Program-made: the position numbers and the translations under genes
The notes under the pieces: model-generated
What the model saw: only the letters and a program-made list of their open reading frames with translations
Told to the model about the DNA's origin: nothing
Database searches by the model: none
Shown here: piece by piece, positions 49,750-56,939 of the stretch
How the letters are laid out: every line of letters starts with the position of its first letter
Numbering within the stretch: position 1 is the stretch's first letter
NCBI GenBank assembly: GCA_963805605.1
Contig: CAWDUX010000002.1
Location: 2,728,001 to 2,792,000 of the forward strand
Origin: Actinocatenispora sp963805605
Lineage (GTDB): Bacteria; Actinomycetota; Actinomycetes; Mycobacteriales; Micromonosporaceae
Length of the DNA stretch: 64,000 bases
Direction: 5' to 3'

Positions 49750-51238
49750 GACTTCCGGAGGCTGCGTGCACAAGCCCGCCACCATGTTCGACCGGGACCG
49801 CGAGTGGCGGTCGCTGCGCGCCTTCGTCACCAGCGAGGTGCCGCACGCCACGCTCGGCGTCGTCTACGGCCGCCGCCGGCAGGGCAAGACCTTCCTGCTG
49901 GACGCGGTGTGCACGGCCGGCGAGGGTCTGTACTTCGCCGCCACCGAGGCGACCGAGGCTGAGACGCTCACCCGGCTCGGTGCTGAGATCGCCAGCTTCC
50001 TCGACCTGCCGTCGCCGATCGGACTCGCGGACTGGTACCAGGCGGTCGACTGGCTGCTGGCGCTGGGACGCGAACGCGCCGTACCTGTGGTGATCGACGA
50101 GTTCCCCTACCTGGTGCAGGCGACGCCGTCGCTGCCGTCCATCATCCAGCGGGCCTACGCGCCGAACCGGCCCGAGCGGACGTCCTCGCGTACCCGGCTG
50201 CTGCTCTGCGGATCGGCGATGTCGTTCATGAGCCGGCTGCTGACCGGGAGCGCGCCGCTGCGTGGACGGGCGGGGCTGGAGATGGTGGTCTCCACCTTCG
50301 ACTACCGGCTCGCGGCACAGTTCTGGCGGATCGAGGACCCGCGACTGGCGGCGCTCACACATGCGGTCGTCGGTGGCACACCCGCGTACCGGACGGAGTT
50401 CCTGGCCGGTGACGCGCCGGCCGACGTGGCGGACTTCGGGCCGTGGGTGGTCCGCAACGTCCTCGACCGGGACAGCCCACTGTTCCGCGAGGCCCGGCAC
50501 CTGCTGGCCGAGGAGACCAGCGTGCGGAACACCGGGCTGTACCACTCGGTGCTCGGTGCCATTGCCGCCGGCAACAACACCCGCGGTGGCATCGCCTCCT
50601 ACATCGGCCGCAAGAGCTCGGATCTGGCGCACCCGCTGACCGTGCTGGAGGACGCCGGCCTGATCGACCGTGCGGAGGACACGTTCCGGTCCGCGCGTAC
50701 GACCTTCACCATCGCCGAACCGCTGGTCACCTTCTACCACGCGATCATGCGGCCGGAATGGTCCCGGCTGGACCGGGTGGGCCAGGCCGAGCGCGTCTGG
50801 GCCGATGCCTCGGACCGCTTCCTCGGTTCGGTGCTCGGCCCGCACTTCGAGGCGTTGTGCCGGGACTGGGTGCAGTTCTACACCGACCCGGATCTGTTCG
50901 GTGGCCCGGTCTCGCGGGTAGGACGCGGTGTGGTCAACGACGCTGCCCGGAAGCGGAGTCACGAGGTCGACGTGGTGGCCATCGGCTCCGCCGACCACGC
51001 CCGGCAACCGCTGCTGGCCATCGGCGGAGCCAAGTGGGGCGAGACGCTGAGCACCCGGCATCTCGACCGGCTCGACCGGATCCGGGAGGTGCTGCGGGGT
51101 CGACCCGACGTCGACGCGTCCACGACCCGGCTCGTACTCTTCGGTGCGGCCGGCGTCGCTGACGACCTGCGCGCCGCAGCCACCGCCCGCCCGGATGTAC
51201 TGCTGGTCGACCTTCCTCGCATCTACGGAACCGCCTGA
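49748..51238 (+). CDS. Archaeal-type ATPase with DUF234-like C-terminal domain
   Basis: Protein of 496 residues. Walker A VYGRRRQGKTFLL near residue 40, Walker B PVVIDEFPYLVQ near 115, sensor CGSAMSFMSRLL near 155. After a winged-helix-like region (GIASYIGRKSSDLAHPLTVLEDAGLI near 285) comes a C-terminal domain with HEVDVVAIG and LLAIGGAKWGETL, resembling the DUF234 nuclease-like fold. Usual DUF234 proteins have a Glu before the Lys (ExK); here it is Ala in GGAK, so catalysis may be lost. Such ATPases are scattered and mobile in actinobacteria; their role is unknown. ATG 49748 lies in an inverted repeat. Confidence 0.86.
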   Translation: MTSGGCVHKPATMFDRDREWRSLRAFVTSEVPHATLGVVYGRRRQGKTFLLDAVCTAGEGLYFAATEATEAETLTRLGAEIASFLDLPSPIGLADWYQAVDWLLALGRERAVPVVIDEFPYLVQATPSLPSIIQRAYAPNRPERTSSRTRLLLCGSAMSFMSRLLTGSAPLRGRAGLEMVVSTFDYRLAAQFWRIEDPRLAALTHAVVGGTPAYRTEFLAGDAPADVADFGPWVVRNVLDRDSPLFREARHLLAEETSVRNTGLYHSVLGAIAAGNNTRGGIASYIGRKSSDLAHPLTVLEDAGLIDRAEDTFRSARTTFTIAEPLVTFYHAIMRPEWSRLDRVGQAERVWADASDRFLGSVLGPHFEALCRDWVQFYTDPDLFGGPVSRVGRGVVNDAARKRSHEVDVVAIGSADHARQPLLAIGGAKWGETLSTRHLDRLDRIREVLRGRPDVDASTTRLVLFGAAGVADDLRAAATARPDVLLVDLPRIYGTA

Positions 51239-51261
51239 CACCTGTCGGCCGGTGGTGCCGC

Positions 51262-51777
51262 TCAGCAGTCGAAGACCCGCCAACAGATGTCGTTGCGCAA
51301 CACCTGGTCGTCCAGGACGAGCTCGCGGATCGCTTCCGGGAGCTGGTCACGCTGCCACCGGCACTCCAGTCGACCCGCGGCCTCGGCCTCGCCGGCCGGC
51401 GCGGCGGCACGCGCGGCCTTGATCGCGTAGGCGGCCGCGCCGAGGTCGTGTGCGGCGACGTGCGCTACCGCACCGGCCTGGCCGGCGGCGTACGCGGCGT
51501 GCCGGGCAGCCCCCTGCTTGTCCCGCGCCGCCCCCATGGCATGGCCGCCCGCCGCGCGGGACTCCATCATCCTGACCTCGCCACGAACCCAGGCACGGGC
51601 ATGCTCGATGGCCTGACGGGGTCGGGGATCCGCCGGGTGCGCGGACTCGAACAGGGGCAGTACGTGCTCCGCGCAGGAAGCTGCCCACAGGGCGAGCAGA
51701 TGGTGATCGGAATCCGTCAAGGTCCCACCGCGGCGGATCGTGATGAAGCGCGGGTCCCGGACCGTCGGGAGGATCAC
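51262..51777 (-). CDS. Imm5-like putative immunity protein
   Basis: Protein of 171 residues matching the Imm-5 type immunity family: HHLLALWAASCAEHVLPLFESAHPADPRPRQAIEHARAWVRGEVRM, then an Ala/His-rich middle (ARHAAYAAGQAGAVAHVAAHDLGAAAYAIKAARAA) and ECRWQRDQLPEAIRELVLDD. The start is GTG 51777, with AGGGAG about nine bases upstream. Such proteins neutralise toxins of polymorphic or contact-dependent systems in other bacteria; in actinobacteria many copies are orphan. No recognisable toxin lies beside it. It is the last gene of a five-gene minus-strand group led by an XRE regulator. Confidence 0.78.
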   Translation of the reverse strand: MILPTVRDPRFITIRRGGTLTDSDHHLLALWAASCAEHVLPLFESAHPADPRPRQAIEHARAWVRGEVRMMESRAAGGHAMGAARDKQGAARHAAYAAGQAGAVAHVAAHDLGAAAYAIKAARAAAPAGEAEAAGRLECRWQRDQLPEAIRELVLDDQVLRNDICWRVFDC

Positions 51778-51807
51778 GATGGGGGCTCCCTTCCGTACAT
51801 CCGCATC

Positions 51808-52398
51808 CTATGGTGGCCCACCCGTGCCAGCCGGCCGCCCCGCGTATGCATCCCGGGCTGCGCGACTGCCGACGTGGTTGCGTGCGATGTTCCGTATCTT
51901 CCTGGTGCGGCCGGTTTCGGCGAGCAAGGCGAGTACCGGTGGGGACGTCGACCCGGTCGCGATCATGCGCTGCATCCAGTCCGTGACGCCTGCCAGATCG
52001 GCAGCAGTCGACATACCGCCGGTCCGGATCGTCAGGTAGGTCGTCCAGTCATGGACACGACGGTGCAGGAACCTGCGATGCCCCTCCGCCATCAGGCGAT
52101 CGATCTCCGACAACAGTCCGGCCGACCACTGCCGGAAATCGGCCGGGTCCGCTGTCTTCAGGGCGATCCTGTCCACAAGATCGACCACTGCCGTCCTGGA
52201 TCCGAACCCGTCGGGATCACGCACGATCGTCGCCACGACTGCACGATCGTTGTCCCGACCCGGTGCGGCGGCGACCACCGCCACGACTCTGCGGTACGCG
52301 TCGGTGCGTACATGCTCGTCCGCGACGGCCTCGTCGATGTCCACGTCGGAGATGCCAGCAGCGGCAAGCAATGCGGACAGGTCAGCGCGCAGCGTCAT
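51808..52398 (-). CDS. Hypothetical helical protein in the XRE/DUF397 operon
   Basis: Protein of 196 residues that I do not recognise. It appears helical throughout (DLSALLAAAGISDVDIDEAVADEHVRTDAYRRVVAVVAAA; FRQWSAGLLSEIDRLMAEGHRRFLHRRVHDWTTYLTI) and ends in a basic, Gly/Pro-rich tail. ATG 52398 overlaps the end of the upstream P-loop remnant by 17 bases, and the stop is 30 bases before the Imm5-like gene. It has no signal peptide or membrane segment. The open frame extends upstream but only as antisense or out-of-frame sequence. Confidence 0.65.
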   Translation of the reverse strand: MTLRADLSALLAAAGISDVDIDEAVADEHVRTDAYRRVVAVVAAAPGRDNDRAVVATIVRDPDGFGSRTAVVDLVDRIALKTADPADFRQWSAGLLSEIDRLMAEGHRRFLHRRVHDWTTYLTIRTGGMSTAADLAGVTDWMQRMIATGSTSPPVLALLAETGRTRKIRNIARNHVGSRAARDAYAGRPAGTGGPP

Positions 52399-52850
52399 CG
52401 CTCTCGTTCCTACCCATGGCAGCACCCGGGCCGCCACCGTGACCGGATGTCTCGATGATGGCGAGACCCTCGGACGGGCCGGGAGGCTCGAAGATCGTCG
52501 CGAGGTGCCGGACACCCGCAGCATCGAGCGGATGCGTACCGGGCTCGCGGCGCCCACTACGTTCCTCGACTCGACGGATTGCCAGGTCGAGCGGAACCCG
52601 TACATGATGCAGCACCGCGTGGTGGCCGGCGGACTCGATCCGGCGACGCCAGACCGACCGTCGGTGGCGGCTCCACTGGTTCCAGTCCAGTACGACGTCC
52701 TGCCGCAGCGCCAGTATCTGTTCCGCGAGGACGCCGCGCGTACGTGGTCTTGCCGGCACCGGGAAGGCCGCAGAGCAGGTGGACGCGCGGGGTACTCAGA
52801 GTGTGAGGCCGTGTCGGCCGGACCTGAGGTCGGTCACGAATCGTTGCCAC
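52382..52850 (-). pseudogene. Broken P-loop kinase (zeta-toxin/AAA_33-like), internal deletion with frameshift
   Basis: The 5' part encodes TPRVHLLCGLPGAGKTTYAR with an intact Walker A; it then leaves frame. The next frame continues GVLAEQILALRQDVVLDWNQWSRHRRSVWRRR, LHHVRVPLDLAIRRVEER and a kinase-like C-terminus. In full relatives about 50 residues (the catalytic base region) stand between GKTT and this LALxQDVVLDW motif. Here both parts meet at about 52738-52750, so a deletion of non-triplet length removed the middle. The product cannot be a working kinase, unless the window has a sequence error, which would not restore the missing region. It overlaps DUF397 at its 5' end. Confidence 0.72.
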
Positions 52851-53059
52851 TGCACGGTGTCCACGGTGAGGACACCGCCGTGCGGGTCCTTGGAGTCGCG
52901 TACCCCGATCACCGTGTCCAACGGCGCGACCTCGACGCAGTTGCCGTTGGTGTTGCTGCGGCTGGACTTGCGCCAGCTCGCGACCTCGACGCAGTTGCCG
53001 TTGGCGTTGCTGCGGCTGGACTTGCGCCAGGTGATGTTGTCGAACGGGGACGGGTGCAT
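52796..53059 (-). CDS. DUF397 protein with a duplicated 18-residue motif
   Basis: Protein of 87 residues in the DUF397 family, small acidic proteins normally encoded after an XRE-DUF5753 regulator. The family motif WRKSSRSNANGNCVEVA occurs twice in a row (residues 11-28 and 29-46), followed by the single normal remainder IGVRDSKDPHGGVLTVD and WQRFVTDLRSG. Ordinary DUF397 has the motif once. ATG 53059 has AGGAGG at seven bases. It is 38 bases after the XRE gene. Related pairs (WhiJ with its partner) act in development control in Streptomyces. Confidence 0.9.
   Translation of the reverse strand: MHPSPFDNITWRKSSRSNANGNCVEVASWRKSSRSNTNGNCVEVAPLDTVIGVRDSKDPHGGVLTVDTVQWQRFVTDLRSGRHGLTL
52922..53029 (-). 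repeat. 54-bp in-frame tandem duplication inside the DUF397 gene
   Basis: Two 54-base units (52976-53029 and 52922-52975) are about 50/54 identical, adding one complete WRKSSRSNxNGNCVEVA motif. The high identity at silent positions suggests a recent event. Confidence 0.85.
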
Positions 53060-53097
53060 GGCACGCCTCCTGACAGGGCTGGACCGGACGTGCAGGA

Positions 53098-53955
53098 CTA
53101 GGCGATCAGCGTCCGGATCATTCTACGGCTGGCATCCTCCGACAGCGAAGCGTGTTGTATCCACTCGTAGGCGGTCTCGTACGGGCTGATCTCGTCCTGG
53201 TCGCGCACCTCGACGTCGCTGGTCAGCGTCTCCAACACGACCAGTGCCGGGTCCTCCGGGTCGGCGAAGCGGTAGATCGAGAAGGACGAGTGCGGTACGT
53301 AGAAGTTCGCGACGGGACGGTCCATCAGCAACACGCGGATGCTGACGTTCGGCAGGTCTGTTGCGTCAAGCAGGTGTTTGAGCTGCGTGTGCATCACCGT
53401 GGCCGGGGCGACCGCACGACGTAGTGCGCACTCCTCGATGAGCGCCTCGTAGCGTGGCGGGTTCTGCCGGATCAGCAGACCCTGGCGCAGTTCGCGGGCC
53501 TGGGTGTCGATGTCGATCTCAAGATCTTCGTAGATCTCGCGACCGGACTCGATGCGGCAACGGGTGTACTCCGGGGTCTGGAGCAGACCGGGGATCAGGA
53601 ACTGTTGGTACTCGCGGATGAGGGTCGCCCCGGACTCGATCTGGGCGGAGCTGCGCTGTCGGTCGCCAACTCCGGAGATGGAGCGCCAGAGCGCCCGCCG
53701 GTCGGCAGCCTCGCGGGCGATCACGATGAGCTTCTCGCGTTCGGCGTCTGTCACGCCGTAGAGATCGAGCAGGTCGAGCACATCGCCGACCTCTGCTCGG
53801 GAGAGTCCCTTCTCGATCCGGGTCAGCTTGGACGGTGCGCGCCAGCCCAGCTGTTCGATGACGTGCTTACCGGTCATGCCCCGGGCATCCCGTAGCTTGC
53901 GCAGTTCCACGCCCAGCCGCTGTCGGCGCACGATCGGACTGAACGGGATGCTCAT
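53098..53955 (-). CDS. XRE-family regulator with DUF5753 domain
   Basis: Protein of 285 residues. N-terminal HTH (residues 10-65: LGVELRKLRDARGMTGKHVIEQLGWRAPSKLTRIEKGLSRAEVGDV) is an XRE-type lambda-repressor fold. Residues 100-285 are DUF5753, including YQQFLIPGLLQTPEYTRCRIES, LIRQNPPRYEALIEECALRR and VSIRVLLMDRPVANFYVPHSSFSIYRFADPEDPALVVLET. ATG 53955 follows GGAGG. The partner DUF397 is next. A sigma-type promoter with a palindrome between its boxes lies just upstream, suggesting self-control. Confidence 0.93.
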   Translation of the reverse strand: MSIPFSPIVRRQRLGVELRKLRDARGMTGKHVIEQLGWRAPSKLTRIEKGLSRAEVGDVLDLLDLYGVTDAEREKLIVIAREAADRRALWRSISGVGDRQRSSAQIESGATLIREYQQFLIPGLLQTPEYTRCRIESGREIYEDLEIDIDTQARELRQGLLIRQNPPRYEALIEECALRRAVAPATVMHTQLKHLLDATDLPNVSIRVLLMDRPVANFYVPHSSFSIYRFADPEDPALVVLETLTSDVEVRDQDEISPYETAYEWIQHASLSEDASRRMIRTLIA

Positions 53956-54019
53956 GGCGGACCTCCAAAATTCTGCCTGGCTACACCGATGATCGCTGAG
54001 GCGAGCTTGCTACCCACTC

Positions 54020-54049
54020 ATCCTAAAATCGACGACGCAATGTCGTCAA
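54020..54049 (-). promoter_or_regulatory. Promoter of the XRE gene with an operator between the boxes
   Basis: On the minus strand TTGACG (54044-54049), an 18-base spacer and TAGGAT (54020-54025). A palindrome GACGAC-N5-GTCGTC (54031-54047) fills the spacer, likely the autoregulatory site. Confidence 0.6.
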
Positions 54050-54070
54050 ATGCTTGCTTAGAGGAGCATC

Positions 54071-54097
54071 ATGGATGAACATGGAATTTCCATGTAG
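54071..54097 (+). other. Eight-codon leader ORF (MDEHGISM) with internal palindrome
   Basis: An ATG-TAG frame of eight codons, with GAGGAG six bases before it, just upstream of the 122-residue gene. Its last half is a 15-base palindrome CATGGAA-T-TTCCATG (54080-54094). The stop is 15 bases before the next GTG start, so ribosomes on it could affect that gene. Confidence 0.4.
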
Positions 54098-54112
54098 TCC
54101 AGGGAGGTTGCT

Positions 54113-54481
54113 GTGGACCGGATGCCGACACCCGAGGAGATCAGGCGGATGACCTTGGAGGAGAAGGAGCGCAGCCTTGCCGAGTTCGAGGAGTTCCTTC
54201 GGCGGCAGGCGGGCGAACCGGTCGAGGTGGCAGTGCCGAGAACGTTCGCCCTCGCCATCGACTACGAGGACGTGGAGAGCAACGCGGAGGTGACCGCCGA
54301 CGCCATCGTGGCAGTTGGCATCGAGTGCGACACCGATGCGTTGGTACGGGTCCGCAATCCGTACACCCGCAGGTCCGACAACTACCTGTTTACCAACGCC
54401 GCCCAGACACAGTCCGCCATCGGCGCGATGGGCGGTGGCCCCGTCCGGCTCATCTGGGGCGAGCCGATCATCTCAGCCTGA
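54113..54481 (+). CDS. Small hypothetical protein divergent from the XRE operon
   Basis: Protein of 122 residues, not recognised. Residues 1-35 form a charged amphipathic helix (TPEEIRRMTLEEKERSLAEFEEFLRRQAG). The rest looks beta-rich with TFALAIDYEDVESNAEVTADAIVAVGIECDTDALVRVRNPYTRRSDNYLFTNAAQTQSAIGAMGGGPVRLIWGEP. The GTG at 54113 follows GGGAGG at six bases. No signal peptide. A short leader ORF lies just before it. Its divergent position from an XRE/DUF397/immunity operon suggests regulation by that XRE protein. Confidence 0.7.
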   Translation: MDRMPTPEEIRRMTLEEKERSLAEFEEFLRRQAGEPVEVAVPRTFALAIDYEDVESNAEVTADAIVAVGIECDTDALVRVRNPYTRRSDNYLFTNAAQTQSAIGAMGGGPVRLIWGEPIISA

Positions 54482-54539
54482 CCGCGCAGTTGCGACCTCA
54501 CCAGGTCACGTCGGTTCACCGTCGGCGAGACTGGATGCC

Positions 54540-55019
54540 GTGACCATCACAGTCGTGCCGGTAACGCCGTCCGACCGCAATTTCGACCAGGTAGCTGTCC
54601 TGTTCGATGACTACCGGGTGCATTACGGCCGACCACCATCCCCGCAGGCGACTCGCTGCTGGCTTCGCGACCAGATGACACAGCACGACCTCACGCTGAC
54701 GGCTGCGATGAGAGCCGACCACGCTTGCGGGTTCATCACGAGCACGGTCGTGCCGGCGTCGTTGATGCTCAGCACCGCCTGGTCGATCCGTGATCTCTAC
54801 GTCGTACCGCAGGACCGCCGCAGCGGCATCGCGCGCAGGCTGCTTCGGCACGTCATCGAGATCGCCCGCGCCGCCGGCGCGTCCCGTGTATCGCTGCAGA
54901 CCGAGGCCGACAATGCCCCAGCGTTGACGCTCTACACAGCGGCCGGTTTTCAACCCGTCACCGGCCTGGAGATACTCAACCGCACTCTCGTCGGAAAGGA
55001 CGACCAGGACGCGCTCTAG
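54540..55019 (+). CDS. GNAT acetyltransferase
   Basis: Protein of 159 residues with one GNAT domain: AWSIRDLYVVPQDRRSGIARRLLRHVIEIARAAGASRVSLQTEADNAPALTLYTAAGFQPV contains the acetyl-CoA loop RRSGIAR near 100 and the usual NAPALTLYTAAGF end. GTG 54540 starts TITVVPVTPSD; the longer upstream frame is out-of-phase sequence of the previous gene. Its substrate is unknown. It lies 59 bases after the small hypothetical gene and may be co-transcribed. Confidence 0.85.
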   Translation: MTITVVPVTPSDRNFDQVAVLFDDYRVHYGRPPSPQATRCWLRDQMTQHDLTLTAAMRADHACGFITSTVVPASLMLSTAWSIRDLYVVPQDRRSGIARRLLRHVIEIARAAGASRVSLQTEADNAPALTLYTAAGFQPVTGLEILNRTLVGKDDQDAL

Positions 55020-55103
55020 AAGTCCAAGGCCGACGAAGCTCACCATGAGGTCAGGTCCTGCCCCGCTCGTTCCCTTCTCCCGGCCGGCGCACGGTTCGAG
55101 CAG

Positions 55104-55640
55104 TCAGGCCCCGGCATTCTCGGATGTGCGGGGGGTGTGGAAGATGATCCGGTTGCCGAAGGGGTCGGGGACTGCCAGGTCGTCGCCCCACGGTTGGCGG
55201 TCGAGACCGATCCGCAGCGGGTAGACCGGGCTTTCGAGAAGTTGGCGCTGCAGGCGCTGTGCGTCCGGGATCTCGATCCGGACCGCGGAGCCCGGTGTGG
55301 CGTCGCCATGGTGCTCGCTCAGGTGCAGTACGCAACCGGCCCGGGAAACCTGTTGGTACAGCGGCATTCCCGGCTCGAACCGGTGCTCCCAGTCCACCGT
55401 GAAGCCGAGGAAGTCGACGTAGAAGCGACGGGCCTCGTCGCCCGGGAAGGTACGTAGAATGGGGACCGTCACCGGTTCGCGGGTGGGCTTCGGGGCGGCG
55501 GCGCAGGTGTTCCAGTCCCGGTAGCCGAGCTGTGCGGCCACGATCTCCAGTGCCTGGCTGTGGGTGATCTCGATGCCGTTGCCGGTGAGACGTGCCCGTA
55601 GCCGGGACGCCATGGTCTTGGGGCTGATGTCGGTGGTCAT
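55104..55640 (-). CDS. Glyoxalase/bleomycin-resistance-fold protein (VOC superfamily)
   Basis: Protein of 178 residues. Residues 5-48 form a helical N-terminal part (SPKTMASRLRARLTGNGIEITHSQALEIVAAQLGYRDWNTCAAA) often found before such domains. Residues 55-172 are a VOC-fold domain: ARRFYVDFLGFTVDWEHRF, GDATPGSAVRIEIPD, YPLRIGLDRQPWGDDLAVPDPFGNRIIFHTP. This class holds toxin-binding resistance proteins and some dioxygenases; the metal residues are weakly kept, so binding is the likely role. ATG 55640 is the natural start. Confidence 0.87.
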   Translation of the reverse strand: MTTDISPKTMASRLRARLTGNGIEITHSQALEIVAAQLGYRDWNTCAAAPKPTREPVTVPILRTFPGDEARRFYVDFLGFTVDWEHRFEPGMPLYQQVSRAGCVLHLSEHHGDATPGSAVRIEIPDAQRLQRQLLESPVYPLRIGLDRQPWGDDLAVPDPFGNRIIFHTPRTSENAGA

Positions 55641-55946
55641 GACGACTCACTCCTGGCCGGCGATGTGTCCGGACGGGGCTCTCCATTGCCCGGGACCGCC
55701 GGCGGGTTCGTCGAGTCGATCACCAGAGAACAGCCACGGGACTTCACCATCCCGGCACTCGCCGAGGGAGAGGGCAGGCGCCCGCCGCCACCCGCCCACT
55801 CTACCCATGATCGCCTGCGAGGCGATCCTGCGGCCGGACCCGTAGGTGACTGTCATACGACCGGACGTGTCGACGAACAGGGCCGCACAAAAGCGTATCT
55901 AGTGGCAGGATCGGGCAGTCATCCCTCTTTGCCCCGGGAGCCCCCG
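55641..55946. other. Divergent spacer with a perfect hairpin
   Basis: The 306 bases between the glyoxalase-fold and Vps62-like genes hold no convincing gene; short frames here lack family features. GATCGCCT-GCG-AGGCGATC (55809-55827) is a perfect 8-bp-arm hairpin or operator. The GGGAG at 55936-55940 is the ribosome site of the next gene. Confidence 0.4.
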
Positions 55947-56867
55947 ATGACCCTGTCTGCCCCGTTCCGTCGTCCCCGAGCCGTCCTGCTCGCCGCCGCG
56001 TTACTGCTGCTGACCGGACTGCTCGGACTGACCCGACCGCAGCCCGCCGAGGCCAGCACCACCGCTTGGTCACGGTACGCGCCGCTGGTCTACCTGCACC
56101 CCGACGAGTCGTACCTGCCGATGGCGGTACCGACCTTCCTGAACCATTCGCGGCTGCGCTGGTCGCACGACTTCGGCTGTACCGATCACCAGCTGGCCGG
56201 CATCGGTCAGGTCAATGCCACCTCGCTGGGTGCGGGCACGTACCAGCACCAGGAGGAGAACGACTTCTGCCAGCACGGCGGGCAGTACTGGACCAGCAAC
56301 CAGATGACCCGGCCGCGTCAGGACGGCGGCCCGTCCGGCGGCGAGGGTTTCTTCCTCGACCTGGACAACACCTACCGGCACGGCGCCGGCACCAGCGCGC
56401 CGGTCTACTACGACTACCGGGCCGGCCAGTACGTCACGTACTGGTTCTTCTCCGGCTTCAACGACGCGCTGACCAGCGTCGCCGACCACGAGGGCGACTG
56501 GGAACGCGTCAGCGTCCGGCTCGACGCCAGCGACAACGCGCTCACGGTGGCCTACTTCGAGCACACGGGGTACTGCGTGCTGCCCTGGTCCTCGGCCCCG
56601 CACACCAGCGACGGCCGGCCGGTCGCCTACAGCGCGATCGGTACGCACGCCAGCTACCCGACGGCCGGTACGCACGACCTGGACGAGACGGCCGCCGGCC
56701 CCGCGTGGTCGACCTGGTCGAACCTGCTGGCGGTGCACGCCCAGCCCTGGTACGGCTTCGGCGGCGGCTGGGGCGAGGTGGGGGAGACCGAGTACACCAC
56801 CGGGGTGCTCGGCCCGTCGTCGTACAAGCCGCCGGCACCGTCGGACTGGTCCGGCCCGTCCTGCTGA
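55947..56867 (+). CDS. Secreted Vps62-related protein
   Basis: Protein of 306 residues with a signal peptide (residues 1-37, hydrophobic AVLLAAALLLLTGLLGL, cleavage near AEAS). The mature part matches the Vps62/DUF946 group: RYAPLVYLHPDESYLPMAVPTFL, YYDYRAGQYVTYWFFSGFNDA, ADHEGDWERVSVRLD, AYSAIGTHASYPTAGTH and a terminal SDWSGPSC with Cys. DHEGDWE and GTHASYP are the strongest marks. Four Cys in the mature part may form disulphides. Biological role is unknown in bacteria. ATG 55947 has GGGAG before it. Confidence 0.87.
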   Translation: MTLSAPFRRPRAVLLAAALLLLTGLLGLTRPQPAEASTTAWSRYAPLVYLHPDESYLPMAVPTFLNHSRLRWSHDFGCTDHQLAGIGQVNATSLGAGTYQHQEENDFCQHGGQYWTSNQMTRPRQDGGPSGGEGFFLDLDNTYRHGAGTSAPVYYDYRAGQYVTYWFFSGFNDALTSVADHEGDWERVSVRLDASDNALTVAYFEHTGYCVLPWSSAPHTSDGRPVAYSAIGTHASYPTAGTHDLDETAAGPAWSTWSNLLAVHAQPWYGFGGGWGEVGETEYTTGVLGPSSYKPPAPSDWSGPSC

Positions 56868-56939
56868 ACGTGACCGACGTGACCGGCCCGGTGGTGAATG
56901 TCATCGGACCGGCCACGACGGAGTGACTACGGTGGAGAC

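Noticed and set aside
46425..51238. Defence island around the subtilase, methyltransferase and ATPase
   Set aside because: The methyltransferase has a small-molecule type C-terminus, the genes are on different strands, and no restriction or known defence signature is present.
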